NCBI GenBank assembly: GCA_016930635.1 | Contig: JAFGGI010000024.1 | Coordinates: forward strand, 1 to 47,819 | From: Sedimentisphaerales bacterium | GTDB lineage: Bacteria; Planctomycetota; Phycisphaerae; Sedimentisphaerales; UBA12454 | Direction of reading: 5' to 3' | DNA length: 47,819 bases | Shown: positions 34,049 through 43,813 of the stretch, piece by piece | Layout of the letters: the number at the start of each line of letters is the position of its first letter | Numbering within the stretch: position 1 is the first letter of the stretch | Position numbers and translations under genes: made by a program | Notes under the pieces: model-generated | What the model saw: the letters and a program-made list of their open reading frames with translations, nothing else | Database searches by the model: none | What the model was told of the DNA's origin: nothing

Positions 34049-34669
34049 TTAATCAAAATAACTTTCTACTATCTCGATGATTTTCTTGTTCACAGTTTCA
34101 ATATTGGCTGATGCGTCAATCACAAGGATATTACCGCTGAATTTGGAAAGAGAAAGAAAACCTTGCCTAACTTTTTTATGATATTCATCATCTTTTTGTT
34201 CCATCCTGTCGAGGCTGCGGTCTATTCTTTTTTTAGCTGTTTCAGGGTCAATATCGAGAATAATCGTCAAATCAGGCCAAATCCTTTCCAGCGAATGGGC
34301 TGCGATATCTAATACTTTTTCAATTCCGATTCCACCTGCAAAACCCTGATACGCACAGGTGCTTGACAGCCATCTATCAACGAGTACACAATCACCATTT
34401 TCCAGTGCGTCTTTGATGCTTTCATTCCACAATTGTGCCCGGCTGGCCATATAGAGCAGCAGCTCTGTCCTGTCGCAGATATGATTTTGAGGGTCAAGCA
34501 GGATTTGTCTGATTTTCTCACCTGTTTTAGTGGAACCTGGGTCTCGAAATACTGATACAGAGCAGCCCTGACCGGTCAAATAATCACCGAGCAGGGTAGT
34601 TTGTGTACTTTTTCCGCAGCCGTCGGGGCCGTCAAGGGCTATAAAACGTGATTTTTGTTCTTTAATCAT
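34049..34669 (-). CDS. tmk: Thymidylate kinase
   Basis: Phosphorylates dTMP to dTDP. 206 aa from ATG 34669; a TTG seven codons earlier (34690) is an alternative, neither having a clear ribosome-binding site. P-loop GPDGCGKST (residues 14-22), DRW with the following SSTCAYQG (about 94-104), FRDPG near 43-47 in place of the usual TREPGGT, and the LID region RSLDRMEQKDDEYHKKV are visible. Length fits bacterial Tmk. First gene of the tmk-holB-ricT-metG cluster. Confidence 0.93.
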   Translation of the reverse strand: MIKEQKSRFIALDGPDGCGKSTQTTLLGDYLTGQGCSVSVFRDPGSTKTGEKIRQILLDPQNHICDRTELLLYMASRAQLWNESIKDALENGDCVLVDRWLSSTCAYQGFAGGIGIEKVLDIAAHSLERIWPDLTIILDIDPETAKKRIDRSLDRMEQKDDEYHKKVRQGFLSLSKFSGNILVIDASANIETVNKKIIEIVESYFD

Positions 34670-34770
34670 TATAAGCTTAGAATACAGCAATTGCTGCAGA
34701 TTATCAAGAGACTGTCACGACGGATTTTTGCGAATTCTCTTCTTTTACGATACTGTATTGATGAATTCTA

Positions 34771-35724
34771 TTATCTGCCGACTTTCCCGATGTGCCGATA
34801 TGTGTCATAGAAAAACTTTTGATAGACCACCTGGCCGATTTCGAAAGCCTCCCAGGATGAATGACTGAAAGCGTCCTGGTCCTTGCAGTAAATTGTATGG
34901 CCATCCTTAAAAAGGGCATTTACCGCGTAAACGCCCCCCATTCGATGGGAAAAAGGTTTTGGATATTTTCTCAATTCTTCTATTGGCGCGCTGACGGGCT
35001 CATCCCTTTTCCATATACGGTCTGTCAGGTATGGTATCCTCTCATCCAGCCCTTCAAACTTTCTTGGGGTATAAGCGGGTGCCTGGATTGCAAAATTGAA
35101 AGGAACTTTTGAACCTATAGGAAAATACGTATAACCTACACGCACCCACTGGTTGCCGAAGCCCGGCTCGCTGCTTAAAGAGGAGTTAATCCATTGCGGC
35201 AGGAATCCCCATTTTTTATTAGTATAAGGCGGCATGGGTTTGGTGTAAGATTCATATCTGTATCTTGGATGCTGTTCGGAAGGACAATAAAATATCCTGG
35301 CATCCGGTATAAGACCTGCTTCATATAAATGCGCCAGTTTCAGAGGCCTGAGATTGCCGTCATCATCTACTCCAAACCCGGTGTCCTGGTAGGCAACAAA
35401 TGGATAGCCTATCTTGTCTACGGGACAATTGCCATGTGGTTGATATGGCAAATCTATTGTACAACTGAAAGGCCACTTAAAAGCAGGGTCCCAGCCTCCA
35501 TACCAGGGCAGAAAGTCATCGCAACTGCTGGCGTAGAGTGCTGTTGCCATACCTATCTGCTTTACCTGATTGGCACAGACAATGCGTCTGGCGGTCTCTC
35601 TGACCTTTTGCATAGCCGGTATGAGCATTGCCAGTAAAAGAGCAATAATTGCGATTACTACCAGCAGCTCGACTAATGTAAATCCTGTTTTTCTATTATT
35701 TTGCAAAGTATTGATTCCTGTCAT
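34771..35724 (-). CDS. Pseudopilin-like protein (DUF1559-like / type II secretion G-type)
   Basis: 317 aa. Prepilin leader ending at Gly14 with [24 protein letters not shown] following: Phe at +1 and Glu at +5, the expected prepilin peptidase and assembly residues. The region after ([21 protein letters not shown]) is typical of planctomycete pseudopilins, and [17 protein letters not shown] near the C-terminus resembles the H-x9-DG tail class. Start ATG 35724 is chosen because AGAAG lies just upstream; a longer frame from 35769 is unlikely. Planctomycetes carry many such genes; role beyond pilus-like assembly unknown. Confidence 0.85.
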   Translation of the reverse strand: MTGINTLQNNRKTGFTLVELLVVIAIIALLLAMLIPAMQKVRETARRIVCANQVKQIGMATALYASSCDDFLPWYGGWDPAFKWPFSCTIDLPYQPHGNCPVDKIGYPFVAYQDTGFGVDDDGNLRPLKLAHLYEAGLIPDARIFYCPSEQHPRYRYESYTKPMPPYTNKKWGFLPQWINSSLSSEPGFGNQWVRVGYTYFPIGSKVPFNFAIQAPAYTPRKFEGLDERIPYLTDRIWKRDEPVSAPIEELRKYPKPFSHRMGGVYAVNALFKDGHTIYCKDQDAFSHSSWEAFEIGQVVYQKFFYDTYRHIGKVGR

Positions 35725-35826
35725 TCTTCTATTGTAACAGAAAAAGATATTGAAATCTATACGATTCAACTTAATATTGTATTTGTTAAAGGGGTAAAAG
35801 ACCTGGCTATTTTTAAGGAAGAAAAT

Positions 35827-37263
35827 ATGGCAAGAGACATATACACATTATCAATTTTTTTTATTGTAATCATGATAATATTTACATCTTTTGCTGTTGG
35901 CTCAAATGAAGACCCGCATCGCAGGGTTGAGCAGTCCTATTCGCCTGAGCCGACGAAGACACATCAGCATGGTATGGATGAATTTATTAACTGGTTCCAT
36001 AATCCGACTGACAGGCTGACTATGGGAGCAGATATCAGATGGCGATACGTTTACAGCTGGAATATAGATACGATACAGGATGACGCGGCAGGCAGAAGTA
36101 GTAAATGGCACTATACACGTAACAGGTTTCGATGGTGGACAAAGAGCAGGATTACCGATGATATAGATTTCAATCACAGATGGGTGTGGGAATTCAGGAC
36201 ATGGGATGATCCGTATCGCAAAGATAAAAGAATGAACTGGGATGAAATCGTATGGGACAGATTTAACATTACGATGAGAAATTTTGCTGATATGCCGTTG
36301 ACAGTGGTATTAGGCCGCCAGGATATAAAACTCGGCAATGCCTGGCTGGTACTTGATGCTACAAAGGACGACGGTTCACGAACAGCATATTTTGATGCGA
36401 TAAGACTCATTTATCAGGTGCCTGACAAAGAAACGACATTGGATTTAATCTACATAGATCAGCGGGCGGACTCGGCGGCCTGGCTGAAACCTATAGGAGA
36501 TAAAGACAGGCTGGTCGGACCTTATGATGAAAAAGGTGCCATCGCTTATGTGACAGATAAATCGCGAGAAAATCTTCAGCTTGAAGGATACTTTATATAC
36601 AAAAACGATAATCCTGTTAATTCCGGTACAAAATCTGAAATATATACTTTTGGCGGCGCTATGGAGGGGCCTATAGGGTCAAGCGAGAAGTGGAAATACA
36701 GGATTGAAGGAGCCGTACAGGGAGGTGATAAAGGGACCGAAGACCGTATCGCATACGGGACAGTAAATAAACTTGAGTATCATTTCAATGATGAAAAGAA
36801 AAATATGCTGCATGTGTCACTGGAGTATCTCAGCGGCGATGACCCGGAGACAAGCAAATATGAGCAATTCGATTTGCTTTGGGGAAAGTGGCCTCAGTGG
36901 GACAGTGAAATAGCTATTTATTCATATACACTTGAGACGGCACATTCAGATGTGACGAACGTACAGAGAATTGCTTTTGGTCATTCTTTCTGGCCGACAG
37001 ATAAGATTCAAATTTGTACGGACTATCATCTGCTCTGGGCCGATGAAAATACTAAGAAGGACAGTCCGCATTCCAGTGGGTTAGTATGGTCGGATGACGG
37101 GAAATTCAGAGGGCAGCTTGCCACGTTCTGGGTTAAATACGAGATCACAAAACAGCTGAAAGGGCATTTTATGGTTGAATATTTCTGTCCGGGCAATTAC
37201 TACGAACAGTCAAGCAGAGACGGGGCGTTTTTTACTCGCGTGAATATCGAATATACATTCTGA
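35827..37263 (+). CDS. Alginate-export-family outer-membrane porin
   Basis: 478-aa predicted beta-barrel. Start ATG 35827 has AAGGAAG upstream; a longer frame from 35701 lacks support. Signal-like N-terminus ([21 protein letters not shown]). Then [82 protein letters not shown] and a terminal aromatic [11 protein letters not shown], all typical of the alginate export (AlgE-like) family, probably for uptake or export of acidic sugars. Divergent from the pseudopilin gene; the ABC-type binding protein follows. Confidence 0.82.
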   Translation: MARDIYTLSIFFIVIMIIFTSFAVGSNEDPHRRVEQSYSPEPTKTHQHGMDEFINWFHNPTDRLTMGADIRWRYVYSWNIDTIQDDAAGRSSKWHYTRNRFRWWTKSRITDDIDFNHRWVWEFRTWDDPYRKDKRMNWDEIVWDRFNITMRNFADMPLTVVLGRQDIKLGNAWLVLDATKDDGSRTAYFDAIRLIYQVPDKETTLDLIYIDQRADSAAWLKPIGDKDRLVGPYDEKGAIAYVTDKSRENLQLEGYFIYKNDNPVNSGTKSEIYTFGGAMEGPIGSSEKWKYRIEGAVQGGDKGTEDRIAYGTVNKLEYHFNDEKKNMLHVSLEYLSGDDPETSKYEQFDLLWGKWPQWDSEIAIYSYTLETAHSDVTNVQRIAFGHSFWPTDKIQICTDYHLLWADENTKKDSPHSSGLVWSDDGKFRGQLATFWVKYEITKQLKGHFMVEYFCPGNYYEQSSRDGAFFTRVNIEYTF

Positions 37264-37518
37264 TTCGTCAAAAAAGACAGGCAAAAAATCTTTAGCGGGG
37301 GATTTTGGGGGGTTGTAAATTCAATGCCAAAAGAGGTCCTATAACAATTAAACTGAAATTGCAGACCATTATTTTATTACTGAAATCACTGTTTTCTTAA
37401 ACACTGCGGGTATATGAAGCGATTTTATTTACAGATGACGGTTATATATATATTAGACTTTAAGTATATGTACCCATTCCGCTTAAGGCGGAGAAATGAT
37501 TTGAAAGAAGGTGATATT

Positions 37519-38631
37519 ATGTCGAATCAGAAGAACGACAGATTCAGCAGACAATTGTCTATTGTTGTAATAGTGGCAACAGTCATTATTGTTTCAGTAT
37601 TTTTGTTTACGGAATTCAGAACTGTAGAGGTTCCTGTAAGCAGCATAGCAAGAAGGATTTCATCAAGACCGCAAAGTGCTGTTGCTGATCCTGTTAAGAG
37701 GCACTATAAAGTCTTTCATGTTATGAGCTATCATAGTCCCTGGGAATGGACAGACAAACAGCTGGAGGGATTCAAAGCTGTTCTGAGTAAAATGGATGTT
37801 GAATATGATGTTATGCAGATGGATACCAAGCGCAAAAGCGGTGAAGATTGGAAACGGGAAGTGTCCGAAGAGATACAAAAGGCTATTAATACATCCAATC
37901 CAGATCTTATTTTTGCAAATGACGATAACGCTCAGCAATATGTCACAAAGTATTATGTCAATTCGAGATTTCCAATTGTTTTCAGTGCGGTCAACGAAGA
38001 CCCGGCAAAATACGGTTTTACTGATGCGAAAAATGTTACCGGCGTGGTAGAAAAGCTTCACTATGTTCCTACTTTGAAATTGTTGCAGAAACTGATCCCA
38101 TCTGCCAGGAAAATCGCAATGATAAGTGATACCGGGGCTATGTGGACAGCACTTATCGAAGAGATGAAACAGCAGGAGAGCCAATTTTCCGGCATAAAAG
38201 TTGCCAGTTATGATGTAATACCAACATTTGAAGAGTTCAAACTCAAGATCGCAGACTATCAGGACAAGGTTGATGCAATAGGATTTTTCGGTGTATTTGA
38301 ATTTAAGGATGAAAGAGGGGATAATGTTCCGATGGAAGAAGTTATGAAATGGCTGCAGGCGAACAGTAAGCTTCCGGACTTTTCGTTCTGGGAAGACCGT
38401 GTATTTAAAGGGACACTGTGCAGCGTTTCTGTCTCTGCATATGAGCAGGGATATCTGGCAGGAGTTTATGCACGTGATATACTGTTCGGCAAGAGTCCTG
38501 CGGATCTTCCTATAATTGCAACAGAAAGAGGTTCGGCTCTTATTAATACGGCAACCGCAAAGAAATTAGGTATTGAACCGACCGAAGATACACTTCGCAT
38601 AGCCAAGACGGTAAAAGATATTTTACTGTAA
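37519..38631 (+). CDS. ABC transporter substrate-binding protein (ABC_sub_bind type)
   Basis: 370 aa from ATG 37519, which has an AGAAGGTGA ribosome-binding site; upstream in-frame codons to 37414 are not needed. N-terminal membrane anchor (about 15-37). The soluble part has the bilobed pattern of the ABC_sub_bind family: YKVFHVMSYHSPWEWTDKQLEGF, PDLIFANDDNAQQYV, VTGVVEKLHYVPTLKLLQKLIPSARKIAMISD, and GSALINTATAKKLGIEP at the end. No permease or ATPase gene is adjacent, so the ligand and transporter are unknown. A membrane gene converges on it with 9 bases between. Confidence 0.82.
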   Translation: MSNQKNDRFSRQLSIVVIVATVIIVSVFLFTEFRTVEVPVSSIARRISSRPQSAVADPVKRHYKVFHVMSYHSPWEWTDKQLEGFKAVLSKMDVEYDVMQMDTKRKSGEDWKREVSEEIQKAINTSNPDLIFANDDNAQQYVTKYYVNSRFPIVFSAVNEDPAKYGFTDAKNVTGVVEKLHYVPTLKLLQKLIPSARKIAMISDTGAMWTALIEEMKQQESQFSGIKVASYDVIPTFEEFKLKIADYQDKVDAIGFFGVFEFKDERGDNVPMEEVMKWLQANSKLPDFSFWEDRVFKGTLCSVSVSAYEQGYLAGVYARDILFGKSPADLPIIATERGSALINTATAKKLGIEPTEDTLRIAKTVKDILL

Positions 38632-38640
38632 TGGGTCCTG

Positions 38641-39639
38641 TTAGAAGATCATTTCAACAACGCTTCTTGTGACGATAATGATATCAATCGTAACGGCTGA
38701 ATATAAGACCAGCATTCTCGGGTAATGTGCAGCTATGCCTGCGCGGGCGATGAAAAAGATAAACAGAACGGAGATAAGGGAAAAGCCTGAGAGGATATTG
38801 GAAAGAAAGATATCGGGGTCTTTGCCTAAAACGGTATTAAAGATAGCCTGACAGAGCAAAACTGCGGCGGCGGGGAGCAGCCAGCTCGCATCGGACCGGC
38901 CGGCGAGTACGAGCGCTTCTAAACCTTCGGCGATCGTTATCGAACAAATCAGAACCGGCAGGCTCAGCCAGAAGGCAGGAGGGACATTTAAAAAAGGATC
39001 CTGAAATGCAAGGAACAGAGCGACTGCGAGTATAACCGTTATCCAGAATCTGCGTGTCCTGAAAAACAAAATCAAACCAACGACCAGTGCGCCAAGCGGG
39101 GCATGATAAAAACCGACTGAAAAGGTATCGGGTTTTATACCTGTCGGGCTGAACAGGCCTGTAAGTGTTTCTGCAGAAAGTGATGTTCCGAGTGGTATAG
39201 GAACGAAACGATATTTCGGCATAGCGGCAAGATAGAAACAGGCGATTATGAAGATGAAAGGTAAAAGAGAAAGGGCTGCTGAGAGTAAATCTACAGTTGT
39301 GTTTTCAGGGCGTATCCATTTATTCAGGAAAGCAGCAGGGACAAAGGTCCACGGCAGGCAGGCATAAACGAGACCGGCCGATGGATGATAGCAGAGAAAC
39401 GCGGAAGCAAAAGCTCCGAAGCCATAGATCAGGCCTGCGATAAAACAGGCGACAAAGGAATTAACATATCTGCCGCTGACGAGAAATGCTCCTGAGGCGG
39501 CAAGAACGATAGCGAAGAGAGAGAGCCTGTGAAATTCAGTAATTTTGTCCAGGTGATTCCAGAATAACCAGCCCGTAAAGGCGGTGTAGATTATCACAGC
39601 TAAAACGAACAGCGTAACTGGCGGACGTTTTTTAGTCAT
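38641..39639 (-). CDS. Polytopic membrane protein, unknown
   Basis: 332 aa with about nine hydrophobic segments and few charged residues; short polar loops such as KWIRPENTTVD and FRTRRF. No family recognised. The start codon lies inside a TTTCTAACGGGATGA sequence, the end of a palindromic repeat also found at 11719-11733, and AAAGGA sits just upstream, so translation initiation seems to use repeat sequence. Convergent with the ABC-type binding protein gene; purM is the next gene upstream on the same strand (104 bases). Confidence 0.7.
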   Translation of the reverse strand: MTKKRPPVTLFVLAVIIYTAFTGWLFWNHLDKITEFHRLSLFAIVLAASGAFLVSGRYVNSFVACFIAGLIYGFGAFASAFLCYHPSAGLVYACLPWTFVPAAFLNKWIRPENTTVDLLSAALSLLPFIFIIACFYLAAMPKYRFVPIPLGTSLSAETLTGLFSPTGIKPDTFSVGFYHAPLGALVVGLILFFRTRRFWITVILAVALFLAFQDPFLNVPPAFWLSLPVLICSITIAEGLEALVLAGRSDASWLLPAAAVLLCQAIFNTVLGKDPDIFLSNILSGFSLISVLFIFFIARAGIAAHYPRMLVLYSAVTIDIIIVTRSVVEMIF

Positions 39640-39723
39640 CCCGTTAGAAATCCTTTCTGCATTGTAACCCCGTTAGAAAAATTGATGGAATTAACTTCTG
39701 ATTCTCACGGTTTCTAACAGGAA
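39636..39723. repeat. CCCGTTAGAAA repeat cluster
   Basis: Two direct CCCGTTAGAAA copies (39640-39650 and 39669-39679) and an inverted TTTCTAACAGGAAT (39710-39723). The same arms form the palindrome at 11690-11731. The first copy overlaps the start codon of the membrane gene ending at 39639. Confidence 0.7.
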
Positions 39724-39742
39724 TCATAAACTCTGCCGAAAA

Positions 39743-40810
39743 TTATTTTATTATAACTTTTCTGCTGCCGCGGACGATAGTGCCGAGCCTGTAAACGGTT
39801 TGGCCGGTGCGGGACAGCTGTCTTTCTATAGAATCGGCAAAATCCGGCGCAACTATTAAAATAAAGCCGATTCCCATATTAAAGGCCCTGAACATTTCCT
39901 CTTCTTTGACGGGGCCGTTGTTCTGTAAAAAAGTGAAAATCGGCGGAATTTGCCACCCAGAGCGGTTTATGACGGCGTTACAGTTTTTTGGCAGGATGCG
40001 CGGAATATTTCCGCCCAGGCCGCCCCCGGTGATATGGGCCATTGCGTGTATGACCTGTTTTACCTTATAGTGTTTAAGCAGTTTGACGATGGGGCGGACA
40101 TATATCTTTGTCGGTTCGAGTAAACAATCGCCTATCGGCTTGTTGTCGAGTTCCGTGATTTTTTCATTGGGTTTCAGGCCGAGTTTTTTGAAGCAGATGT
40201 GTCTTGCCAGGGAGAATCCGTTGGAGTGCAGGCCTGAAGAGGCAAGGCCGAGGATGATGTCTCCGGGCTGAGCTTTTGAGCCGGTGATTATCCTTATTCT
40301 TTCGACAATTCCGACGGCAAAACCTGCCATGTCGAAGTCGTCCTTTTTATAGATATCCGGCATTTCAGCGGTTTCCCCGCCAATGAGTGAGCAGTCAGCG
40401 AGCCGGCAGGCGGCAGCAATACTTTCGACGAGCCGGGCGACTTTGGCCGGTTCGAGTTTATTTACTGCCAGGTAGTCGAGGAAGAAAAGCGGTTCTGCGC
40501 CGAGAACGAGCATGTCATTTACGCTCATAGCGACCAGGTCAAAACCGAGGGTGTCGAATTTTTTCATATCTCTTGCGATGAGCACCTTTGAGCCGACGCC
40601 ATCGGTGCAGGCGACAAGGACGGGATTTTTATAACTTTTTTTGAAGATCTTTTCGTCGTAGTCCAGGCGGAACAGTCCTGCAAAGCCGCCGGGCAGGTCG
40701 ATTACCCGCGGACCGAAGGTGCTTTGGACTGAGGCTCCAATCCGTTCGACCATTTCATCATTGGCGTCAATATCGACGCCGGACTGAGCATAGGTAAGAA
40801 AATCTGCCAT
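39743..40810 (-). CDS. purM: Phosphoribosylformylglycinamidine cyclo-ligase (AIR synthetase)
   Basis: Closes the imidazole ring in purine synthesis using ATP. 355 aa, standard length. Starts ADFLTYAQSGVDIDANDEMVERI and contains VACTDGVGSKVLIA, GFDLVAMSVNDMLVLGAEPLFFLDY, CSLIGGETAEMPDIY, GDIILGLASSGLHSNGFSLAR and AHITGGGLGGNIPRIL, all PurM signatures. It begins 9 bases after the purF stop, with no strong ribosome-binding site, so translational coupling is likely. Confidence 0.97.
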   Translation of the reverse strand: MADFLTYAQSGVDIDANDEMVERIGASVQSTFGPRVIDLPGGFAGLFRLDYDEKIFKKSYKNPVLVACTDGVGSKVLIARDMKKFDTLGFDLVAMSVNDMLVLGAEPLFFLDYLAVNKLEPAKVARLVESIAAACRLADCSLIGGETAEMPDIYKKDDFDMAGFAVGIVERIRIITGSKAQPGDIILGLASSGLHSNGFSLARHICFKKLGLKPNEKITELDNKPIGDCLLEPTKIYVRPIVKLLKHYKVKQVIHAMAHITGGGLGGNIPRILPKNCNAVINRSGWQIPPIFTFLQNNGPVKEEEMFRAFNMGIGFILIVAPDFADSIERQLSRTGQTVYRLGTIVRGSRKVIIK

Positions 40811-40819
40811 TTAAAACCA

Positions 40820-42259
40820 TTATAACTGTATAGGTTCGTCGTCGAAAAGCGGCATATGGTATCGCTCCATCGTGAATTTGTTGACAACCGTTTTAACCGG
40901 TATCGGATAGTTGCCCGTCCAGCAAGCGGTGCAGTAACATTCTTTGGGTTTTGAGGCGCAGGAAAGCATTCCCTCCAGTGAGATGTAGCCTATGCTGTCA
41001 ACGTCGAGGAATTTTTTAATCTGTTTCATATCTTTGTCGCTTGCCAGCAGCTCTTCTTTTGTCGGGAAATCAACGCCGTAGAAGCAGGGGAATCTTACCG
41101 GCGGGCAGCTTACCCGCATATGTATTTCCTTTGCACCGGCTTGTCTTAGTGCCTTGATCTTACCTTTTGTAGTTGTGCCGCGTACGATAGAGTCATCGAC
41201 TACGACAACTCTCTTACCTTGCACTACTTCTTTTACGACAGCAAGTTTCAATTTAACGGCAAGGTCTCTGGCGTCCTGCTGGGGCGAAATAAAGGTTCTA
41301 CCGACATAGTGGCTTCTGATAAACCCCATATCAAATGGTATTCCACTTTCCTGTGAATAACCTATTGCAGCAGAAGTGCCTGAGTCCGGGACAGGAGTTA
41401 CGACATCAGCTTCGACGGGGTGTTCTCTTGCGATTTGTGCACCGAATCTTTTTCTGATCTCATGGACATTTTCTTCGAAGACACGGCTGGACTGCTTTGC
41501 AAAATAGACGTGCTCAAAAATGCAGTGAGCGCCGGAGATATTTTTGGTGTTTGCGAATTTTCTGCTGGAAAGACCTTTTTTGTCCAGTGTGACTAATTCT
41601 CCGGGTTCGACATCGCGGATATATTCTGCTTCTATCGTATCAAAGGCACAGGTTTCACTTGCAACGCAGTAGGCACCGGCCTTTGTTTTACCTATACATA
41701 AAGGTCGGATGCCGTAAGGGTCGCGGGCAGCTTCTATCCTGTCGGGAAACAGAAAGAGCAGGCAATATGCTCCCTGCAAATGATTCAGTAAATGGGCAAG
41801 CGGGTCTGTCTTTGCGACATGTGTTGGTTTTGCCAGGAGATGGACTATAATTTCAGTGTCATTGGTTGATTTGAATATATGGCCATAGGCTTCATATTCA
41901 TCGCGAAGCAGCGGGGCGTTGATTAAATTACCATTGTGAGCTACGGCGACCTGGCCCATCGAGTACTCGGTCAGCAGAGGCTGGGCGTTTATCAGATTTC
42001 TCGAGCCGGCGGTAGAATATCTGACATGGCCGATTGCAATGGGGTTTTTGAGCATACTAAGTACGTTTCTTCCGCCCCGAAATACTCTGTTAGCGTGCCC
42101 CATACCGACATGACAGGCAATTGTGTTGCCATCGCTGGAGGCAATACCTGCTGATTCCTGTCCGCGGTGCTGCAAACTGTGGAGGGAGAAGAAGGTTTTT
42201 TCGACAGCCTCGTCATCACCAAAGATGCCAAAAAGGCCGCAGTTTTCCTTTTTGTCCAT
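40820..42259 (-). CDS. purF: Amidophosphoribosyltransferase
   Basis: First committed step of purine synthesis: transfers glutamine nitrogen to PRPP. 479 aa. Six residues precede Cys7 (ENCGLFGIFG), which after propeptide removal is the N-terminal nucleophile. SLHSLQHRGQESAGIAS and GHVRYSTAGSRN mark the glutaminase; VVVVDDSIVRGTTTKGKI is the PRPP loop. CASKPKECYCTACWTGNYP near the C-terminus suggests the iron-sulfur-bearing Bacillus-like type. Divergent from the ribokinase-like gene; purM follows. Confidence 0.97.
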   Translation of the reverse strand: MDKKENCGLFGIFGDDEAVEKTFFSLHSLQHRGQESAGIASSDGNTIACHVGMGHANRVFRGGRNVLSMLKNPIAIGHVRYSTAGSRNLINAQPLLTEYSMGQVAVAHNGNLINAPLLRDEYEAYGHIFKSTNDTEIIVHLLAKPTHVAKTDPLAHLLNHLQGAYCLLFLFPDRIEAARDPYGIRPLCIGKTKAGAYCVASETCAFDTIEAEYIRDVEPGELVTLDKKGLSSRKFANTKNISGAHCIFEHVYFAKQSSRVFEENVHEIRKRFGAQIAREHPVEADVVTPVPDSGTSAAIGYSQESGIPFDMGFIRSHYVGRTFISPQQDARDLAVKLKLAVVKEVVQGKRVVVVDDSIVRGTTTKGKIKALRQAGAKEIHMRVSCPPVRFPCFYGVDFPTKEELLASDKDMKQIKKFLDVDSIGYISLEGMLSCASKPKECYCTACWTGNYPIPVKTVVNKFTMERYHMPLFDDEPIQL

Positions 42260-42377
42260 AACCAGCTTTCCTGTAAAGATTTAGAGCAGCAATATCACCG
42301 AAAAAGTTGTCTTATTGAAGCGCACGATAGTCTATCGCAGAGGTAAGTTAAAGTCAACTGCTTTAAATGAGAAAAGA

Positions 42378-42406
42378 TTGCAAAATTATCTTTTTGCTTG
42401 TATTTT
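42378..42406 (+). promoter_or_regulatory. Putative promoter of the ribokinase-family gene
   Basis: TTGCAA (42378-42383), 17-base spacer, TATTTT (42401-42406). The predicted start is about 30 bases before ATG 42445. It lies in the purF/kinase divergent spacer; the purF promoter on the other strand was not clear. Confidence 0.4.
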
Positions 42407-42444
42407 ATAGGGCCAGAAGGAAATTATCTTAAAAAAGGATTTTG

Positions 42445-43404
42445 ATGGCATCAGGCAAACCCACGATAGTAGTGATAGGCAGTGTCTTTGTTGATATGGC
42501 AATCCGTTGTGTGGACTTCCCGGCTACCGGAGAGATAGCGCAGGGCAGCAGCTTTTCCTGTACGGTCAATGGGGCAGGGGCAAACCAGGCTGTCCAGGCG
42601 GCGTTTTGCGGCTGTGAGGTATATCTTGTCGGCAAGGTCGGTATGGACGAGTTCGGCCGGATGATAAAGGATAATCTTGCTGGTTTCGGGGTCAACTGTG
42701 ATTTTGTTTTCGAGGCGGAGGCGAAGAATACCGGCGTCAGCGTCTCATTAGTCAGCAGTTCCGGGGCAAATCGAACGGTAGTTTCCAAAGGAGCGAACCA
42801 GGCGCTGCAAAAGAGCGATATAAAAGGCGAGGATTTTGAAGAACTTCTGGGCCGGGCCGATATTTGCCTGATAGACGGCGGGCTTGAAAAAGATTTTATC
42901 TGCAGTGCGATAAGGGCGGCAAAACTTGCCAGGAAAAAAGTGATACTTGACCCTGCATTGAGCAGTGAGCAATTCGAGGACCAAAGCGGCCAGCTGCCTT
43001 TGGATTATTATACCGCTGATATACTCGTGCCGAATTTTGCAGAGGCGGCGGAACTGACCACTTCCCAAAGTCATAATATTCGTACCGTAAAGCTGATGGG
43101 CTCGGACCTTATCGCCCGGGGCGTAGGCTGTGTAGTTATCAAGCTCGGCAAGCGAGGCGCTCTTGTTGTCGATAAAACAGGGGCCAATCAGATAGCACCT
43201 TTCGAAGTAAATTTTGTTGACCACGCCGGCTGCGGCGATGCCTTCGACGGCGCACTTGCGGCGAGCTGTGCAGTTGGTGATAAGATTAGAGATGCGGTAA
43301 AATTTGCTTCAGCTGCGGGAGCGCTTGCCTGTACGAAATTCGGTTCGCAGGAATCGCTGCCGAAAAAAGAGGAAATCCTTGAACTGCTGCAGGAACTGCC
43401 GTAG
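42445..43404 (+). CDS. rbsK: Ribokinase (PfkB-family sugar kinase)
   Basis: 319 aa. Start ATG 42445 follows AGGAT; the preceding TTG is unlikely. VVIGSVFVDMAIRC, NGAGANQAVQAAFCGCEVYLVGKVGMDEFG and the C-terminal DHAGCGDAFDGALAAS are PfkB signatures; the last usually reads GAGDxF, here GCGDAF, keeping the catalytic Asp. NRTVVSKGANQAL fits ribokinase better than fructokinase or adenosine kinase. Expected to make ribose-5-phosphate, which would feed PRPP for the neighbouring purF. No ribose transporter is adjacent, so the sugar is not certain. Confidence 0.85.
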   Translation: MASGKPTIVVIGSVFVDMAIRCVDFPATGEIAQGSSFSCTVNGAGANQAVQAAFCGCEVYLVGKVGMDEFGRMIKDNLAGFGVNCDFVFEAEAKNTGVSVSLVSSSGANRTVVSKGANQALQKSDIKGEDFEELLGRADICLIDGGLEKDFICSAIRAAKLARKKVILDPALSSEQFEDQSGQLPLDYYTADILVPNFAEAAELTTSQSHNIRTVKLMGSDLIARGVGCVVIKLGKRGALVVDKTGANQIAPFEVNFVDHAGCGDAFDGALAASCAVGDKIRDAVKFASAAGALACTKFGSQESLPKKEEILELLQELP

Positions 43405-43427
43405 AAAATTGCAACAAGATGCTTTTT

Positions 43428-43802
43428 CTATTTCAATTTTGCTTTAATTACGCCCAGGAGGCGTTCGTTTTTGACCGGTTTCTGGAAGACGCCTGCAAAA
43501 CCGAGCTGGGTGTAATCGATATTATCTGTCATTCCATTGCCTGCACCACTTAAAAGGAAAATAGGGGACTGGTTGCCGAGGAGTTTCAGCTCCTTGACGA
43601 AAGTGGCGCCGGCGTCGATCTCTTCCATCATCAAATCGACAAGGATAAGGTCGGGTGAGTTTTCCTTATAGACGCCCAGTCCCTGCTCGGCACTTTTCGC
43701 TTCGACCATTATATAGCCGTTGGCTTCGAGAAACAGGCGCATAGCGTCGAGAAAATCGGGGTCGTCATCAATAGCCAGGATTACGTATTTGCCGTCTCGC
43801 AT
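43428..43802 (-). CDS. Single-domain response regulator
   Basis: 124-aa CheY-like receiver without an output domain. Acidic pocket Asp13-Asp14 (ILAIDDDPDF), phosphoacceptor Asp56 (LILVDLMMEE), Ser85 (FLLSGAG) and Lys108 (VFQKPVK) are all present, so it should be phosphorylatable. It starts 11 bases after the hydrogenase protease stop codon and may be part of that transcript. No histidine kinase is in the window; its target is unknown. Confidence 0.9.
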   Translation of the reverse strand: MRDGKYVILAIDDDPDFLDAMRLFLEANGYIMVEAKSAEQGLGVYKENSPDLILVDLMMEEIDAGATFVKELKLLGNQSPIFLLSGAGNGMTDNIDYTQLGFAGVFQKPVKNERLLGVIKAKLK

Positions 43803-43813
43803 ATCGGTCTCCT

